DNA from: Trichodesmium sp002260545
Lineage (GTDB): Bacteria > Cyanobacteriota > Cyanobacteriia > Cyanobacteriales > Microcoleaceae
Reading direction: 5' to 3'
Assembly (NCBI RefSeq): GCF_050016015.1
Contig: NZ_JBNHEQ010000195.1
Location: 29,474 to 93,473, forward strand
Length of the DNA: 64,000 bases
Notes under the pieces: generated by a model
Told to the model about the DNA's origin: nothing
The model's input: the letters and a program-made list of their open reading frames with translations, nothing else
Databases searched by the model: none
Shown here: one piece after another, positions 27,135 through 37,421 of the stretch
How positions within the stretch are numbered: position 1 is the stretch's first letter
Layout: each line of letters opens with the position of its first letter
Made by a program: the position numbers and the translations under genes

Positions 27135-28304
27135 TCACTTCACAATCATTTTCTCAACTGCTTCTGCTGTCGCCGGAGCTAACAACACTCCATTCCGATA
27201 ATGACCAGTTGCTAACAACACATTTTTAAACCCTTCTAAATAACCAACTGCAGGAGCTGCTTGACCTTCTGGGCGAGGTCGCAAACCAGACCATTTCCTG
27301 AGAATAGTTGCATCTGCTAAACCCGGACAAAAACTAATTGCTCTCGCCATCACCGTATCTAATAAATTGGAGTCAGCAACCACTTCACCAATATCGTTGG
27401 GGAATTCAACTGTTGCTCCCACCCAATATTCATTTTCTGTCACTGGTGCAATATTCACGTCATCCCCAGTTATAACTGGCTGAAAATCTGGGTTTCCTAA
27501 AGGTGCTGGCACTTGCAAATGTACGGCTTGACCTAATACAGGTACAATGGTAAATCTATTATCAACATTAGATTTGCGCTTCAGTTGCAGGGACTGTAGT
27601 TTACCTCCTTTTATTCCTTGCAAACATGGTAATGAACCCAACCCCGCAGCAACAACTAACCAGTCAACATCTGCTAAAGCAGGAGCTTTTTTTGTTTCAT
27701 CTAAACTTTTTATGTGTACTTGACGACAACTAAATTCGTTTTTGGGATGGGAAATAGTTTTATATTGCGCAACAGTAACTCCAAAATGAAACTTGACACC
27801 ATTTTGTTGAGCAGCTTCGACTAAAGCTAAAGTTAACTCAACAGGGTTAACTTGTAAATCTTGGGGAGAATAAATAGCTGCTGTAACTTCGGATGTTTGG
27901 AGTTGGGGGCAGCGATCGCTTACTCGTTCCACATCCCACATTTCTAATGGCAAACCGTCTGCTTCCCGAATATCTATTAATCTTTGCCATTTATCTAGAT
28001 CGTCTCCAGGCAAACATAACTGTACAATACCTTGACGGTTATGGGAAATAGGGCGATTGATTTTTGCTTCTAACTCAGGAATTAAACTGTGATAAGTTTC
28101 CACGCTCATGCGCCTCATTTTCCAAGGTCTACCTTTAGCTTTTTGACTAATAACTCCCATCAAAACACCTAAAGCAGCACCCGTAGATGCTTGAGCTGGC
28201 ATTTGTTTATCTAAAACTGTAATTTTTAAACCTTCTATTTTGCTAAGTTGATAAGCGATCGCCGCTCCAACTATTCCACATCCAATAATTACTATATGAC
28301 TCAT
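27135..28304 (-). CDS. FAD-dependent amino-acid oxidase-type oxidoreductase (DAO/ThiO-like)
   Basis: 389 residues. The N-terminal HIVIIGCGIVGAAIAYQLSK is the dinucleotide-binding GxGxxG for FAD, followed by TVLDKQ. The C-terminal GLRPRPEGQAAPAVGYL and LLATGHYRNGVLLAPATAE match the closing motif of glycine oxidase/ThiO-like enzymes. It probably oxidises glycine or another small amine to an imine with O2; a link to thiazole synthesis is possible, but no thi gene is near. Starts at ATG 28304 close to the gagtagg repeat. Confidence 0.85.
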   Translation of the reverse strand: MSHIVIIGCGIVGAAIAYQLSKIEGLKITVLDKQMPAQASTGAALGVLMGVISQKAKGRPWKMRRMSVETYHSLIPELEAKINRPISHNRQGIVQLCLPGDDLDKWQRLIDIREADGLPLEMWDVERVSDRCPQLQTSEVTAAIYSPQDLQVNPVELTLALVEAAQQNGVKFHFGVTVAQYKTISHPKNEFSCRQVHIKSLDETKKAPALADVDWLVVAAGLGSLPCLQGIKGGKLQSLQLKRKSNVDNRFTIVPVLGQAVHLQVPAPLGNPDFQPVITGDDVNIAPVTENEYWVGATVEFPNDIGEVVADSNLLDTVMARAISFCPGLADATILRKWSGLRPRPEGQAAPAVGYLEGFKNVLLATGHYRNGVLLAPATAEAVEKMIVK

Positions 28305-28706
28305 TTTTTTTTCTAGGGAGTAGGTGTGATTTCAGTTATCAGTTATCAGTTATCAGTTATCAGTATCTCTGTTTGAAACATCGGGATTGAAATACGGAAT
28401 CTTCTTTTTTTCTCATCTTATGACGTAATACTAATTAACTAGATGTCACAAATAGTTTCGCTCCTTTAAATGTTAAATAATTGCCTGAAACTGTTGTATT
28501 ATCAAACTTTTTAGCCGATAAAATTGAGTTTTATGACTTTTGACTTCTGTAAATCTGTAAAGATGAAAAAAATGGTAGGGGTTTGGTTTCCAAATCCCAT
28601 TTTTGCTTAGGTTGAGAGACCAAACCCCTACAGTAAAATTTTACAACCTAATTATTAAGATTGCTATAGTTTTGACTTGAGCTGAAAGCTGAAAGCTTAT
28701 AGCTAT
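28305..28706. other. Spacer with TTATCAG tandem units and AGGGGTTTGG element
   Basis: 28327-28366 has four tandem copies of agttatc. 28573-28672 has 'tggtaggggtttggtttcc' and an inverted 'gagagaccaaacccctac', ending 'gattgctatag'. Nothing coding. Confidence 0.55.
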
Positions 28707-29150
28707 TTAACTATCTTTTGGCACTAAGCCTAAGAAAGTATCAAAATCAGCTACTGCTTTTTTGTACTCACTCAGAGCTTGCTTTTTATCCCCTTCTGCT
28801 GCTGCTACATCAATGTCCTCTAAGTCTTCAAATACTTGTTTTGCTGCATCCAGCACAGGTGTTTTGTCTTTTGCCAATAGTAGACTTTGGGTCAGATAAT
28901 TAGTCTTACTCCGCAAATCTCCCAATGGCCCGTGGATAAACGTATCTACATTTATCCATTCTTCCTGTTGAATTAGGCTTTCTAGTTCACTCATGCGATC
29001 GCGCAAAGCCACTATTCTGGCCGTATATTGTTCAATTTTCTGTAATTGAGCATCTGAGTAGGTTGGCGGTGGAGTTGGAGAACTACAACTCGCCAAAAAT
29101 GCTACTAATAGTGCCATTACCCATGCTACTATCGACCGTTTGTTTAACAT
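28707..29150 (-). CDS. psbQ: Photosystem II lipoprotein PsbQ (CyanoQ)
   Basis: 147 residues. A lumenal lipoprotein that stabilises the oxygen-evolving side of photosystem II. A signal sequence (VAWVMALLVAFLASC) ends in a lipobox with Cys at residue 22, followed by a proline linker (SSPTPPPTYSD) and a four-helix bundle (LQKIEQYTARIVALRDRMSE ... YKKAVADFDTFLGLVPKDS). The IHGPLGDLR stretch in the middle is characteristic of cyanobacterial PsbQ. AGAGGA lies five bases before ATG 29150. Confidence 0.92.
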   Translation of the reverse strand: MLNKRSIVAWVMALLVAFLASCSSPTPPPTYSDAQLQKIEQYTARIVALRDRMSELESLIQQEEWINVDTFIHGPLGDLRSKTNYLTQSLLLAKDKTPVLDAAKQVFEDLEDIDVAAAEGDKKQALSEYKKAVADFDTFLGLVPKDS

Positions 29151-29544
29151 AATCCTCTTTTATTTGTCAAGTCTAATCTTAGTATTCTATTCTTAGATTT
29201 AAGATGGAAATGACCATTTTGGCAATAGATAACTATATTTATAGAAGCCATTTGGTATCTTGGTAAAAGTAAGGGTTTTTGGCTCTTGAGTCAGGAGTCG
29301 TAGGGGCAATTCGCTCTTCGCCCCTATAGAATTCAGGAGATCGAGAGTAGAATCTAGGCCCCTCTATTCACCATCTCGCCATCTCCCCCACTCCCCTACT
29401 CCCTTTTCATAGAGCCAAAATGGGTTCTATAAGACTGTGCATTTAGGGCACAGACATTGGTAAATTCTGTTAGCTGATTAGCTGAACATTTAGGCAGGAA
29501 AAACTTAGTGATAGACTACTTTTGACTTGCGCGTAGCACTATAC
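29151..29544. other. Spacer without recognisable gene
   Basis: Contains short 'aggggcaattcgctcttcgcccct' -like palindromic sequence near 29302-29325 and ctcccctactccc units near 29385-29403. No coding or RNA signal seen. Confidence 0.5.
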
Positions 29545-30339
29545 TTACTTATTTTGGTCAAAACTTTTAAACTGTTTTTCTACTACACCAGCTAAAGTCT
29601 CTCGTGGAAGGAAACGAGAAGTATTAACAATTACTTGATTTAACAATCCTCCTGTAACAACATTAGATTGATTTTTTTCTAATGCCTGAAGAGCATCTCG
29701 TACTACCTCTTCTGCAGAGGTCAATTTTTCCATGGAAGTTTTTCCTCCAGACCCCGGAAATTCTGCTCTCTGGAAAAAATCTGATTCTGTAGGTCCAGGA
29801 CAAAGGGCTAATATCTTCACTCCTGAATCTTGATTTTCTGCCCACAAAGCCTCACTAAAACTTAAAACAAATGCCTTTGTTGCACCATAAACGGACATAT
29901 AAGGCAAAGGTTGAAATCCACCAATTGAAGCAACATTAATAATTCCACCAGATTTGCGTTGTTGCATTCCTGGTAAAAATAAATGTGTTAATTCTACTAA
30001 AGCAGTAATATTTAATTGAATCATATTTACTTGCTTTTCTAGAAGTCTTCCAGCAAAATTTCCATAGTCACCAAAACCAGCATTATTAACTAATAAATCT
30101 ATAGTTAATCCTTTCTGAGAAACTGCTTCAAATAGAGACTTTGTTGCTCCTGATGCTGTTAAATCTTGAACTATTACATCAGTCTGAATTTGATATTTAC
30201 TCTGTAAAGTATTTGCTAATTTTTGTAGTTTATCTTCGGAACGAGCAACTAATACTAGATTGGTTTTTATTGCTGCTAATTCTTGAGCAAAAGTTTCACC
30301 TATTCCAGAGGAAGCGCCTGTAATTAATGCAGTTTTCAT
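29545..30339 (-). CDS. Short-chain dehydrogenase/reductase
   Basis: About 264 residues from ATG 30339 (a TTG five codons upstream is less likely). Classical SDR layout: TGASSGIG cofactor loop at 7-14, NNAGFGDYG at about 87-95, catalytic Ser in NVASIGG and Tyr/Lys in SVYGATKAF (YxxxK). The Arg of VARSE after strand 2 suggests NADP. Substrate not readable; members of this clade are often annotated as ketoacyl reductase or DltE-like. Stands alone. Confidence 0.9.
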   Translation of the reverse strand: MKTALITGASSGIGETFAQELAAIKTNLVLVARSEDKLQKLANTLQSKYQIQTDVIVQDLTASGATKSLFEAVSQKGLTIDLLVNNAGFGDYGNFAGRLLEKQVNMIQLNITALVELTHLFLPGMQQRKSGGIINVASIGGFQPLPYMSVYGATKAFVLSFSEALWAENQDSGVKILALCPGPTESDFFQRAEFPGSGGKTSMEKLTSAEEVVRDALQALEKNQSNVVTGGLLNQVIVNTSRFLPRETLAGVVEKQFKSFDQNK

Positions 30340-31121
30340 TTGGCTTAAAATCAAATCAGATTTTTATATTTTTGTCAATTAATTATACTTCATCTGCAAA
30401 ATATAGTAAAAATTAATGTAAAATTACTATAGAAATCCTCCGATCGGTTGTGGTATTTTGGGAGTATTTAGGAGTCAGGAGTCAGGAGTCAGGAGTCATA
30501 ATTTTCAAGTTTTTCAGCTCTTTTTAATTATTAAAAAACTTATTACAACCAATTTAGGATTGCTATATTTTAGTTGACTTCTAATCATTTTTACTATGGC
30601 AAAATTAGAGGAGCTTTTCTTTCCTGGGGAATGCTGCCTCTTGCAGAGAAGCTACGGTTTTTCGTATAGGGAATGCTCCGCTTTCCATGTCGCGTAGCGT
30701 TTCCCCTGTCGCCGATATGAAAAACGCACTTTGTGGGGAACGCTAAATGCCATATCAAATCGACCAAGAGAAGAAAAAAATGCCCTTTTAACCAATCCTT
30801 CTATTACAGAAGAGGTAATTAATAATTATTAATTATTGAAAGGCAGTCTTAAAGGAAACAGATGCGTATATTAATCAGGCAGAGGTACAAATAAACTGAA
30901 AACAAATATTAGCTAACTATTAGTATAGCAGGAAATAGGGAAGAGGAAACTGTGTAAAAAAAAATCCTAGTATTAAGATTATTCGTCAGTATATTACCTG
31001 GTTTTTGTGATTATTTAATGTTCTTTTTACTTCTGTAGCATTACTAATTAACAATTAATCCATTCGGTTTAAAACCTCTATTTTTGTAAGCATTCAGCTA
31101 TTAGTTATCAACTCTAATAAA

Positions 31122-31244
31122 TATAGCAATTCTCAAGAAGCGTGAGGAACAAAATTCTAGGTTTTAGGGAACACTTAACTGGGAAATAAGGAATAGAAAA
31201 GAAATTAAAGATAGGTGTACCTCATAAGCTTGAGAAACGCTATA
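31122..31244 (-). repeat. MITE-like element, TATAGC long-arm family, copy 2
   Basis: 123 bp, starting tatagcaattctcaagaagc and ending aagcttgagaaacgctata. It is the reverse-orientation relative of 7477-7650, with a shorter middle. Confidence 0.68.
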
Positions 31245-31651
31245 ATATCCCAATCTTAAGAATAACCTTTAAATGAAAATAGCATGTAATTTCAGTTTTT
31301 ATATAGCAATCCTAAATAGGTTTTGACAAAGAAAAAAGTAGATAAAAAACTTAAAAGTCCTCCTTTTTCCCTAAAAGCGGGATAGTTTTTATACACAAAT
31401 AAAATAGGATTGCTATAGTAAAATTAAATTTACCTCAATTAAAAAAGCTTTTATCTAAAACTCAAATAAATAGCTGTTTTTGCTAGGGCAAAGCTTTCCT
31501 ATCGGAATGCTCCGCAAACGCACTTCGGCTATCGCCGACATGAATGCGGAGCATTCCCTATACGAAAAAACGCAGTTACGACCCAGGAAGCTAGCTGACT
31601 GCTGTTTGCGCAGAATTCCGTAGGAAATGTTTACCTGCTTTTAATAATAAT

Positions 31652-31765
31652 AGGACTTACGCATGAGGTACGAAAAACAGGGGTTTGAGATTGCTATCCG
31701 TTCCGGACTGCTCCGCAAACCCTTCGGTCGCAATGACGAAAATACGTTGCAGTTGCGTAAGTCCT
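31652..31765. repeat. MITE-like element with AGGACTTACGCA inverted ends
   Basis: 114 bp. The perfect 12-bp inverted termini are aggacttacgca (31652-31663) and tgcgtaagtcct (31754-31765). The interior has 'cgttccggactgctccgc' and 'ttcggtcgcaatgacg'. No coding capacity. The right end of a related copy is at 8418-8430. Confidence 0.8.
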
Positions 31766-31858
31766 GAATAAAAAAAAGAAATAATATTTCCTTATATTCA
31801 ATCAAGAAAGGTTTTAATCAGAGGTAATTATCAATTATCTATTAATAATTATTAATTA

Positions 31859-32710
31859 TTAATTATCCATTTTTCGCCTCAAAAATAAAAGCAGTTCATC
31901 TATAATATTTCCTGACCAATGTTCCTGGGGATAATGTGCAGCATCTGGCAATTTAACTAAAGTTCCATTTTCACAAATATTAGCTAAATTTTCCGCTTGA
32001 CTAATATCTAACCAAGGGTCTTTTATTCCCCAAATAATTAATGTTGGTTGCTGCCATCCTTTAAAACCAGATTCAATTTCTGCCATTGATTTTTTTAAGT
32101 CTAATTTTTGCACAATTGCTAATATTGCTCTACCAGCAGCGGAACTTTTTAGATAGGGGCTACGATAAATTTCTAAATCTTCATCGGCAACTGTTAAACG
32201 ACTTCCTTTTTCTAAAGTTCTATCTACAAATAGAGGGTCTTGAGTCAGCATATCTCCAATAAAAGGTATCCCTAATTGTTGGATTTGCCAAGGTAATTTA
32301 GCAGCAGTAGAAAGAGGAGTATTTAAAATAGTTAAACGTTCAATTTTTTCTGGATTTCGTAATGCATATTGTAAACCTAATGAACCTAAAAATCCTTGCA
32401 CAACTAGATAAAAACGGTCAAGTTGTAGAGAATTAATTAATTCTGCTAAAGCATTAATAAAAGTCTCTGGTGTGTAAGGAAAATCTCTTTTATCTAGTTT
32501 CGGAGATAAACCACAACCTATCCAGTCAGGAGCGATCGTCCGATAACCTGCTTGAGCTAATTCGGGCATTATTATAGTCCAACTATGGCTTTGAGAAGGT
32601 AAGCCATGTAATAGTAAAACTGGCAATTTATTTGTTTCGCTATCTGGTTTAGCTTCCCGATAAAACCATTCGAGGGAATTGACTGTTATATTTTTTTTCT
32701 CAATTGACAC
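31859..32710 (-). CDS. Alpha/beta hydrolase-fold protein lacking the usual nucleophile
   Basis: 283 residues from GTG 32710. Alpha/beta-hydrolase landmarks: oxyanion HGLPSQSHSW, APDWIGCG, a late acid in IWGIKDPWLD and the His in DAAHYPQEHW. At the nucleophile elbow, where GxSxG is expected, it reads VVQGFLGSLGLQ, with Leu at the elbow instead of Ser, Asp or Cys. It may therefore be non-hydrolytic, or use another residue. Its last codons lie in a TAATTATTAATTA repeat. Similar cyanobacterial proteins are known as uncharacterised hydrolases. Confidence 0.8.
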   Translation of the reverse strand: MSIEKKNITVNSLEWFYREAKPDSETNKLPVLLLHGLPSQSHSWTIIMPELAQAGYRTIAPDWIGCGLSPKLDKRDFPYTPETFINALAELINSLQLDRFYLVVQGFLGSLGLQYALRNPEKIERLTILNTPLSTAAKLPWQIQQLGIPFIGDMLTQDPLFVDRTLEKGSRLTVADEDLEIYRSPYLKSSAAGRAILAIVQKLDLKKSMAEIESGFKGWQQPTLIIWGIKDPWLDISQAENLANICENGTLVKLPDAAHYPQEHWSGNIIDELLLFLRRKMDN

Positions 32711-32824
32711 TTGTTTTCTGAATTTTTTGACTAATATACGAATTTTGGTGATTATATCATTTTATGGATAACAGGGGGCGGGGAATATAAATTTCCTGTT
32801 TACTTTTCCCTAATTCAATAATTT

Positions 32825-34201
32825 TTATTCTGTTTTTTTGAGACTTTCCTGAGTTTTTAATTCTTCCAGAAAATCTCTAATTTCAGCAACTAACCATTCA
32901 TTTTCTACTGATTGGAGAAAGCCACCAAACTTATAGTTTTTTACACCTATTTCTGCATCTACAAACAAAGAGCAGCTTTTGATTATTCTATATTCTTTAT
33001 CATCTAGCTCATAATAAATATCTCCATAATCAAGTTCAATTTTGTATATATCTGCTGTTTTTCCTCGATTTTTATGACTATATACCAAAAATTTCCAGTG
33101 AATAAAAAACTCATTTTTATCTATTTGGATTTGAATTTTGCTAAATAAAGACAAAAAATCATCCGTGAAGAAATATAAAATTACAAGAAAAAAACTTACA
33201 ATCAAAGACCTTGATATAAAGAGAATAAATAGAACGATTATGATATAAAAAAATAAGGGAAGGATATTGTCTTGATAAGGTACAGAGGGAATATTAATAA
33301 TTAAGCTAGTAGATGTTTTTTCCAACGTTACTCGACTTCCAACAGGTTTTGTATGAGAAGATTGTACTCCATAATAATCATCATAAACAATTTTTGACTT
33401 ATTACTAAGTAGATTCAAAGCTTCTCTTGCCGACTTAAATCTATCTTCCCACATCGGTTCTAATATTACTTCTAACCAATTAGCAAATTTAGGTGAAATT
33501 TTTACACAAGAACGAACATCAATCTTCATTCTTTTTTGAGGTAGTTCATCTGGGAAACGATGAGTCAATAAATACAATAAAGTTCCGCCTAAACTATATA
33601 AATCTGAAGTACAATTAGCTTTTCCTTTTAACTGTTCGGGAGGCATATATCCAATAGTTCCCACAAAAGTTCTACTCAAATAAATCGTATTTCTATAAAT
33701 ATCTTTAACTGCTCCAAAATCCACTAAAAATATTTTTCCATCAGGTTGTAAAATCACATTTTCTGGTTTAATATCCCGATGAATTATTGGTGGATTTAAT
33801 TGATGTAAATAAATGAGAATTTCTAATATTTGAATTGCCACTTGTTTGACTTGTAATTCTGTGGGATGCCAACCTTGTTCCACCCAAGTTGCTAAAGAGT
33901 TTCCCGACACTAATTCCCGAATTAAATAAAACCGTCTATCTTGCTTTGTATCAATATAAAAATAATTCAAATATTTAGGAATTTGAGGATGATGCAAATT
34001 AGCAATAACTCTAGCTTCCCTCTCAAATAGTTCTAATATTTTCCAGTCTTTTGCCTGTCGTAAAGAAACAACTTTAAGTGCAACTCGCTGATAATTTATT
34101 AAGTCTTCTGCTTCATAAGTAATTCCCATGCCACCTTTTCCTAAAGAAGTAACAATTCTATATCGTTGGGCAATAATATCATTAGGTTGGTGTAGAGTCA
34201 T
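32825..34201 (-). CDS. Ser/Thr protein kinase with C-terminal membrane domain, copy 1 (intact)
   Basis: 458 residues. Hanks-type kinase domain at about 13-270: glycine loop LGKGGMGITYEAED, VALKVV lysine, catalytic IIHRDIKPEN, DFGAVKD and the GTIGYMPPEQ activation segment. The C-terminal part starts with GSRVTLEKTSTSLIINIPS, then two hydrophobic segments (LPLFFYIIIVLFILFIS and LIVSFFLVILYFF), then a beta-rich cytoplasmic domain (IQIDKNEFFIHWKF ... WLVAEIRDFLEEL). This accessory module recurs in the two broken copies downstream of it on the + axis and also exists without a kinase in cyanobacteria. It probably tethers the kinase to the membrane. Signal unknown. Confidence 0.9.
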   Translation of the reverse strand: MTLHQPNDIIAQRYRIVTSLGKGGMGITYEAEDLINYQRVALKVVSLRQAKDWKILELFEREARVIANLHHPQIPKYLNYFYIDTKQDRRFYLIRELVSGNSLATWVEQGWHPTELQVKQVAIQILEILIYLHQLNPPIIHRDIKPENVILQPDGKIFLVDFGAVKDIYRNTIYLSRTFVGTIGYMPPEQLKGKANCTSDLYSLGGTLLYLLTHRFPDELPQKRMKIDVRSCVKISPKFANWLEVILEPMWEDRFKSAREALNLLSNKSKIVYDDYYGVQSSHTKPVGSRVTLEKTSTSLIINIPSVPYQDNILPLFFYIIIVLFILFISRSLIVSFFLVILYFFTDDFLSLFSKIQIQIDKNEFFIHWKFLVYSHKNRGKTADIYKIELDYGDIYYELDDKEYRIIKSCSLFVDAEIGVKNYKFGGFLQSVENEWLVAEIRDFLEELKTQESLKKTE

Positions 34202-34418
34202 TTTCCTTATCTTATAAAAAAATATTTGCTGTTTTTTGCCAAAACTAGAAAATCCAAATCCTTTCCTTTTAAGGGGATGAAAAAAATATTTAACTCAGTA
34301 TTTCAAGCCTCTAGGTTTACTCGAATTTACTGATAAATGATAACTGAAATTACTCTGTCAACTTTTGATTATCCAAGAATTTTTATTCTGGTTTTTTGAG
34401 CATTTCCTGAAATCTTAA

Positions 34419-35672
34419 TTATTGTAGAAAATCTCTAATTTCAGCAAATAACCATTTTCGTTCTTTTTGACTCAGCATATAGCCAAATTGATACTTCTGT
34501 TGGTGTTGTGCTTTCAATAAATCAAATGTTATGTATGTTGTATTTTCACCATATACATCAGTTTCTAAATAAACTTTCTTTATATCTTTTGTTTTAGCTG
34601 TAATAGAACGGCTAAAAAACCAAAAATTCCAGTTAATCACAAACTCATTATTAGTTATTTATATATAATTTCCCAGATATAACCTAAACAAGAGTAAGCA
34701 AACAAAAGTCATCATCAAAATTATATTCCCATTGAATAATACTAATAAAAATGTGTACATAATACATAATAAAATAGTTATCAAACACAAGAAAATTAGA
34801 CCTTCTGTTGAAGAACCCACAGTCTGAGAATATTTAACTCCATAATAATCATCATAAACAATTTCTGATTTGTTACTAAGTACATTTAAAGCTTCTCTTG
34901 CCGACTTAAATCTATCTTCCCACATCGGTTCTAATATTACTTCTAACCAATTAGCAAATTTAGGTGAAATGTTCACACAAGAACGAAAGTTTATTTTCAT
35001 TCTTTTTTGAGGCAATTCATCTGGCGAACGATGGGTTAATAAATACAATAAAGTTCCACCTAAACTATATAAATCTGATGCACGATAAGCTTTTCCTCTT
35101 AACTGTTCCGGTGGCATATATCCAATAGTTCCAACAAACGTTCCACTCAAAGACATTGTATTTCGGTAAATATCTTGAACTGCACCAAAATCTACTAAAA
35201 ATATTCGACCATCAGGTTGTAAAATAATATTTTCCGGTTTAATATCTCGGTGAATTATTGGTGGATTTAGTTGATGTAAATAACTCAAAATTTCTAAGAC
35301 TTGAATTGCCACTTGTTTAATTTGTACTTCTGTTGGATGCCAACCTTTTTCTACCCAAGTTGCTAAGGAATTTCCCGAAACTAATTCACGAATTAAATAA
35401 AATCGTCTATCTGGCTTTGTATCAATATAAAAATAATTCAAATATTTGGGAATTTGAGGATGATTCAAATTGGCAATAACTCTAGCTTCCCTCTCAAAAA
35501 GTTCTAATATTTTCCAGTCTTTTGCTTCTTGTAAAGAAACAACTTTAAGTGCTACTCGCTGATAATTTTTCAGGTCTTCAGCTTCATAAGTAATTCCCAT
35601 TCCACCTTTTCCCAAAGAAGTAACAATTCTATATCGTTGAGCAATAATATCATTAGCTTGGTGTAGATTCAT
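34419..35672 (-). pseudogene. Ser/Thr protein kinase copy 2, interrupted by an in-frame TAA
   Basis: The kinase domain is nearly identical to copy 1 (LGKGGMGITYEAEDLKNYQ, IIHRDIKPENIIL, DFGAVQDIY) and is intact. After YYGVKYSQTVGSS the GSRVTLEK segment of copy 1 is missing, the membrane segments follow, then TAA at 34659-34661. The same frame continues for 79 codons: ITNNEFVINWNFWFFSRS ... KERKWLFAEIRDFLQ, matching the copy 1 tail. Copy 3 has Glu at the aligned position (YIEIS), so GAA to TAA is the likely change. The truncated 337-residue protein would keep the kinase and membrane anchor, so it may still act. Confidence 0.75.
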
Positions 35673-36040
35673 ATTCCCTATCCTATAGAAAAATATTTGC
35701 TGTTTTTTACCAAAACCAGAATATCCAAATCCTCCGTTTTTAAGGGGATGAAAAAGCGGTCGTTTTCGGCTAAGAGCCGAAACGCCATATCCAATCGACC
35801 AAGAGAAATATTCAACTCAGTATTTTAAGCCTCTGGCTTTAGTCGAAGGTACTGATGACTCAATACGGTTCAGATAATACCAAAACTCCTATGATATGGA
35901 ACTACTAGATGAGCTTTTCAGATTACAGAAATGCCAAAAAAAATTATTAACTGAACTGTATGGACTGATAACTGTTAACGAAGTTCCTCCGCAGGAGGCT
36001 AACTGTTAACGAAGTTCCTCCGATAGGAGGCTAACTGAAA

Positions 36041-36640
36041 TTACTCTATTAAATTTTGATTATCCAATAATTTTCCTTCTGGTTTTTTGAGCCTTTCCTG
36101 AAATCTTAATTCTTCTAGTTCTAGAAAATCTCTAATTTCAGCAAATAACCATATTTGTTCTTTTTGAGTCAGGATATAGCCAAATTGATATTTCCTTCTA
36201 GCTTTGAATAAATCAAATGTTATATGTGTTGTTTTTTTACTATCTAGGTTACTAATAAGTAAATCTTTTTCCAAATAAACTTTCTTTATATCTTTTGTTT
36301 TAGCTTTAATTGTACGACTAAAGAAACAAATATTCCAGTTTATAAAAAACTCATTTTGAGAGATTTCAATATAATGTCTAAAGGCAAATTTTCAGAAAGG
36401 TAAGTAAACTAAATTCCCTATAAATAAACCTAATAAAGTCCCCAGCGACTCAATTCTATCCCTACTGAATACTCTTAAAATAAATAACTTAATCAGACAA
36501 ACTAGAACAGCCATAAAACACAAGAAAATTTGCCCTGATTTTGAAGAATCTAAAGATGGAATCTTAATAATTAAGTTTCTAGACGTTTTTTTCAGAATAA
36601 CTAAACTGCCTGGAGGTTTTTGATAAGTCATGTTTGCCAT
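36041..36640 (-). pseudogene. Stand-alone copy of the kinase C-terminal membrane module, interrupted by TGA
   Basis: From ATG 36640: KPPGSLVILKKTSRNLIIKI, which aligns with GSRVTLEKTSTSLIINI of kinase copy 1, then hydrophobic segments, then TGA at 36392-36394. In the same frame 116 more codons follow: FRHYIEISQNEFFINWN... TKDIKKVYLEKD ... QIWLFAEIRDFLELEEL. No kinase domain lies upstream; the sequence before the ATG is a normal spacer. So it is either a free-standing module gene with one nonsense change or the tail of a kinase gene that lost its front. Confidence 0.65.
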
Positions 36641-36839
36641 TCTCCTATTAAACCCTAATTTTCATTATTATAAACTGACATTTATTTCTACAAATTTCAT
36701 CAATTTGTTTACGGATAAATGAAAATTTATAACTATATTCAACCTTGACACAAAATTAATTGTATATTTATTAGCAGGGTTAGAATATAAGAATATTTGT
36801 GCTAAAATAAATCCAAAAAATATAATGGCATAATATCTA

Positions 36840-37421
36840 ATGGTTGCAGAAATTAAAACTGAAAAATCCTATTCTCCAGAAGAATACCTTTCTTTAGAGA
36901 TTGACTCAGAAGAAAAACATGAATATATTAATGGTGAAATTATTTCTATGACAGGTGCTACTCCTAATCATAACAAAATAGCAGGGAATTTATATGCAGC
37001 GTTAAACTTGGCATTAAAACATCAACCTTATGATGTTTTTATCACAGATCAACGACTTTGGATTCCTACAGAAAAAATCTATACTTATCCTGATGTAATG
37101 ATAATTGAAGGCGAATTACAATTTCAGGAAGGAAGGCGAGATACTCTAACTAATCCTGTAATTATTGCGGAAGTTTTATCAACATCAACTGAGGGTTTTG
37201 ATAGAGGTAAAAAATTTGCTGCCTATCGTACAATTCCCACTTTTAAAGAATATATTTTAATCGACCAATATACAATGCAGGTTGAACAATTTACTCAAAC
37301 AGAATCTAAGCAATGGTTATTATCTGAACATCGAGGAGAAGATAGTAAATTATCTCTAAAATTTATTGGTTTTGAGATTAGTTTAGCTGACTTGTATGAC
37401 AAAGTTAATTTTGATTTATGA
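36840..37421 (+). CDS. Uma2 (DUF820) family protein
   Basis: 193 residues, the normal family size. SPEEYLSLEIDSEEKHEYING near the start, then YPDVMIIEG with the putative catalytic Asp, VIIAEVLSTSTEGFDRGKKF with Glu of the PD-(D/E)XK site, and YRTIPTFKEYILIDQ. The family is greatly expanded in cyanobacteria; nuclease activity is predicted, the biological role unsettled. Intact relative of the broken gene at 25927. Starts one base after an AT-rich stretch without a strong ribosome site. Confidence 0.9.
   Translation: MVAEIKTEKSYSPEEYLSLEIDSEEKHEYINGEIISMTGATPNHNKIAGNLYAALNLALKHQPYDVFITDQRLWIPTEKIYTYPDVMIIEGELQFQEGRRDTLTNPVIIAEVLSTSTEGFDRGKKFAAYRTIPTFKEYILIDQYTMQVEQFTQTESKQWLLSEHRGEDSKLSLKFIGFEISLADLYDKVNFDL

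Larger units (their letters stand above)
30340..31858. other. 1.5-kb gene-free region of repeats
   Basis: No gene seen. Contains aggagtc heptamers (30471-30499), a GC-richer 'tgctccgctttccatgtcgc' module (about 30620-30765) ending 'aaatcgaccaagagaa', a lone GTAAGCATTCAGC arm (31087-31105), a TATAGC-type element (31122-31244), 'tatagcaatcctaaatagg'/'ataggattgctatag' ends (31302-31420), another GC-richer module (31490-31570) and an AGGACTTACGCA element (31652-31765). Confidence 0.6.
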
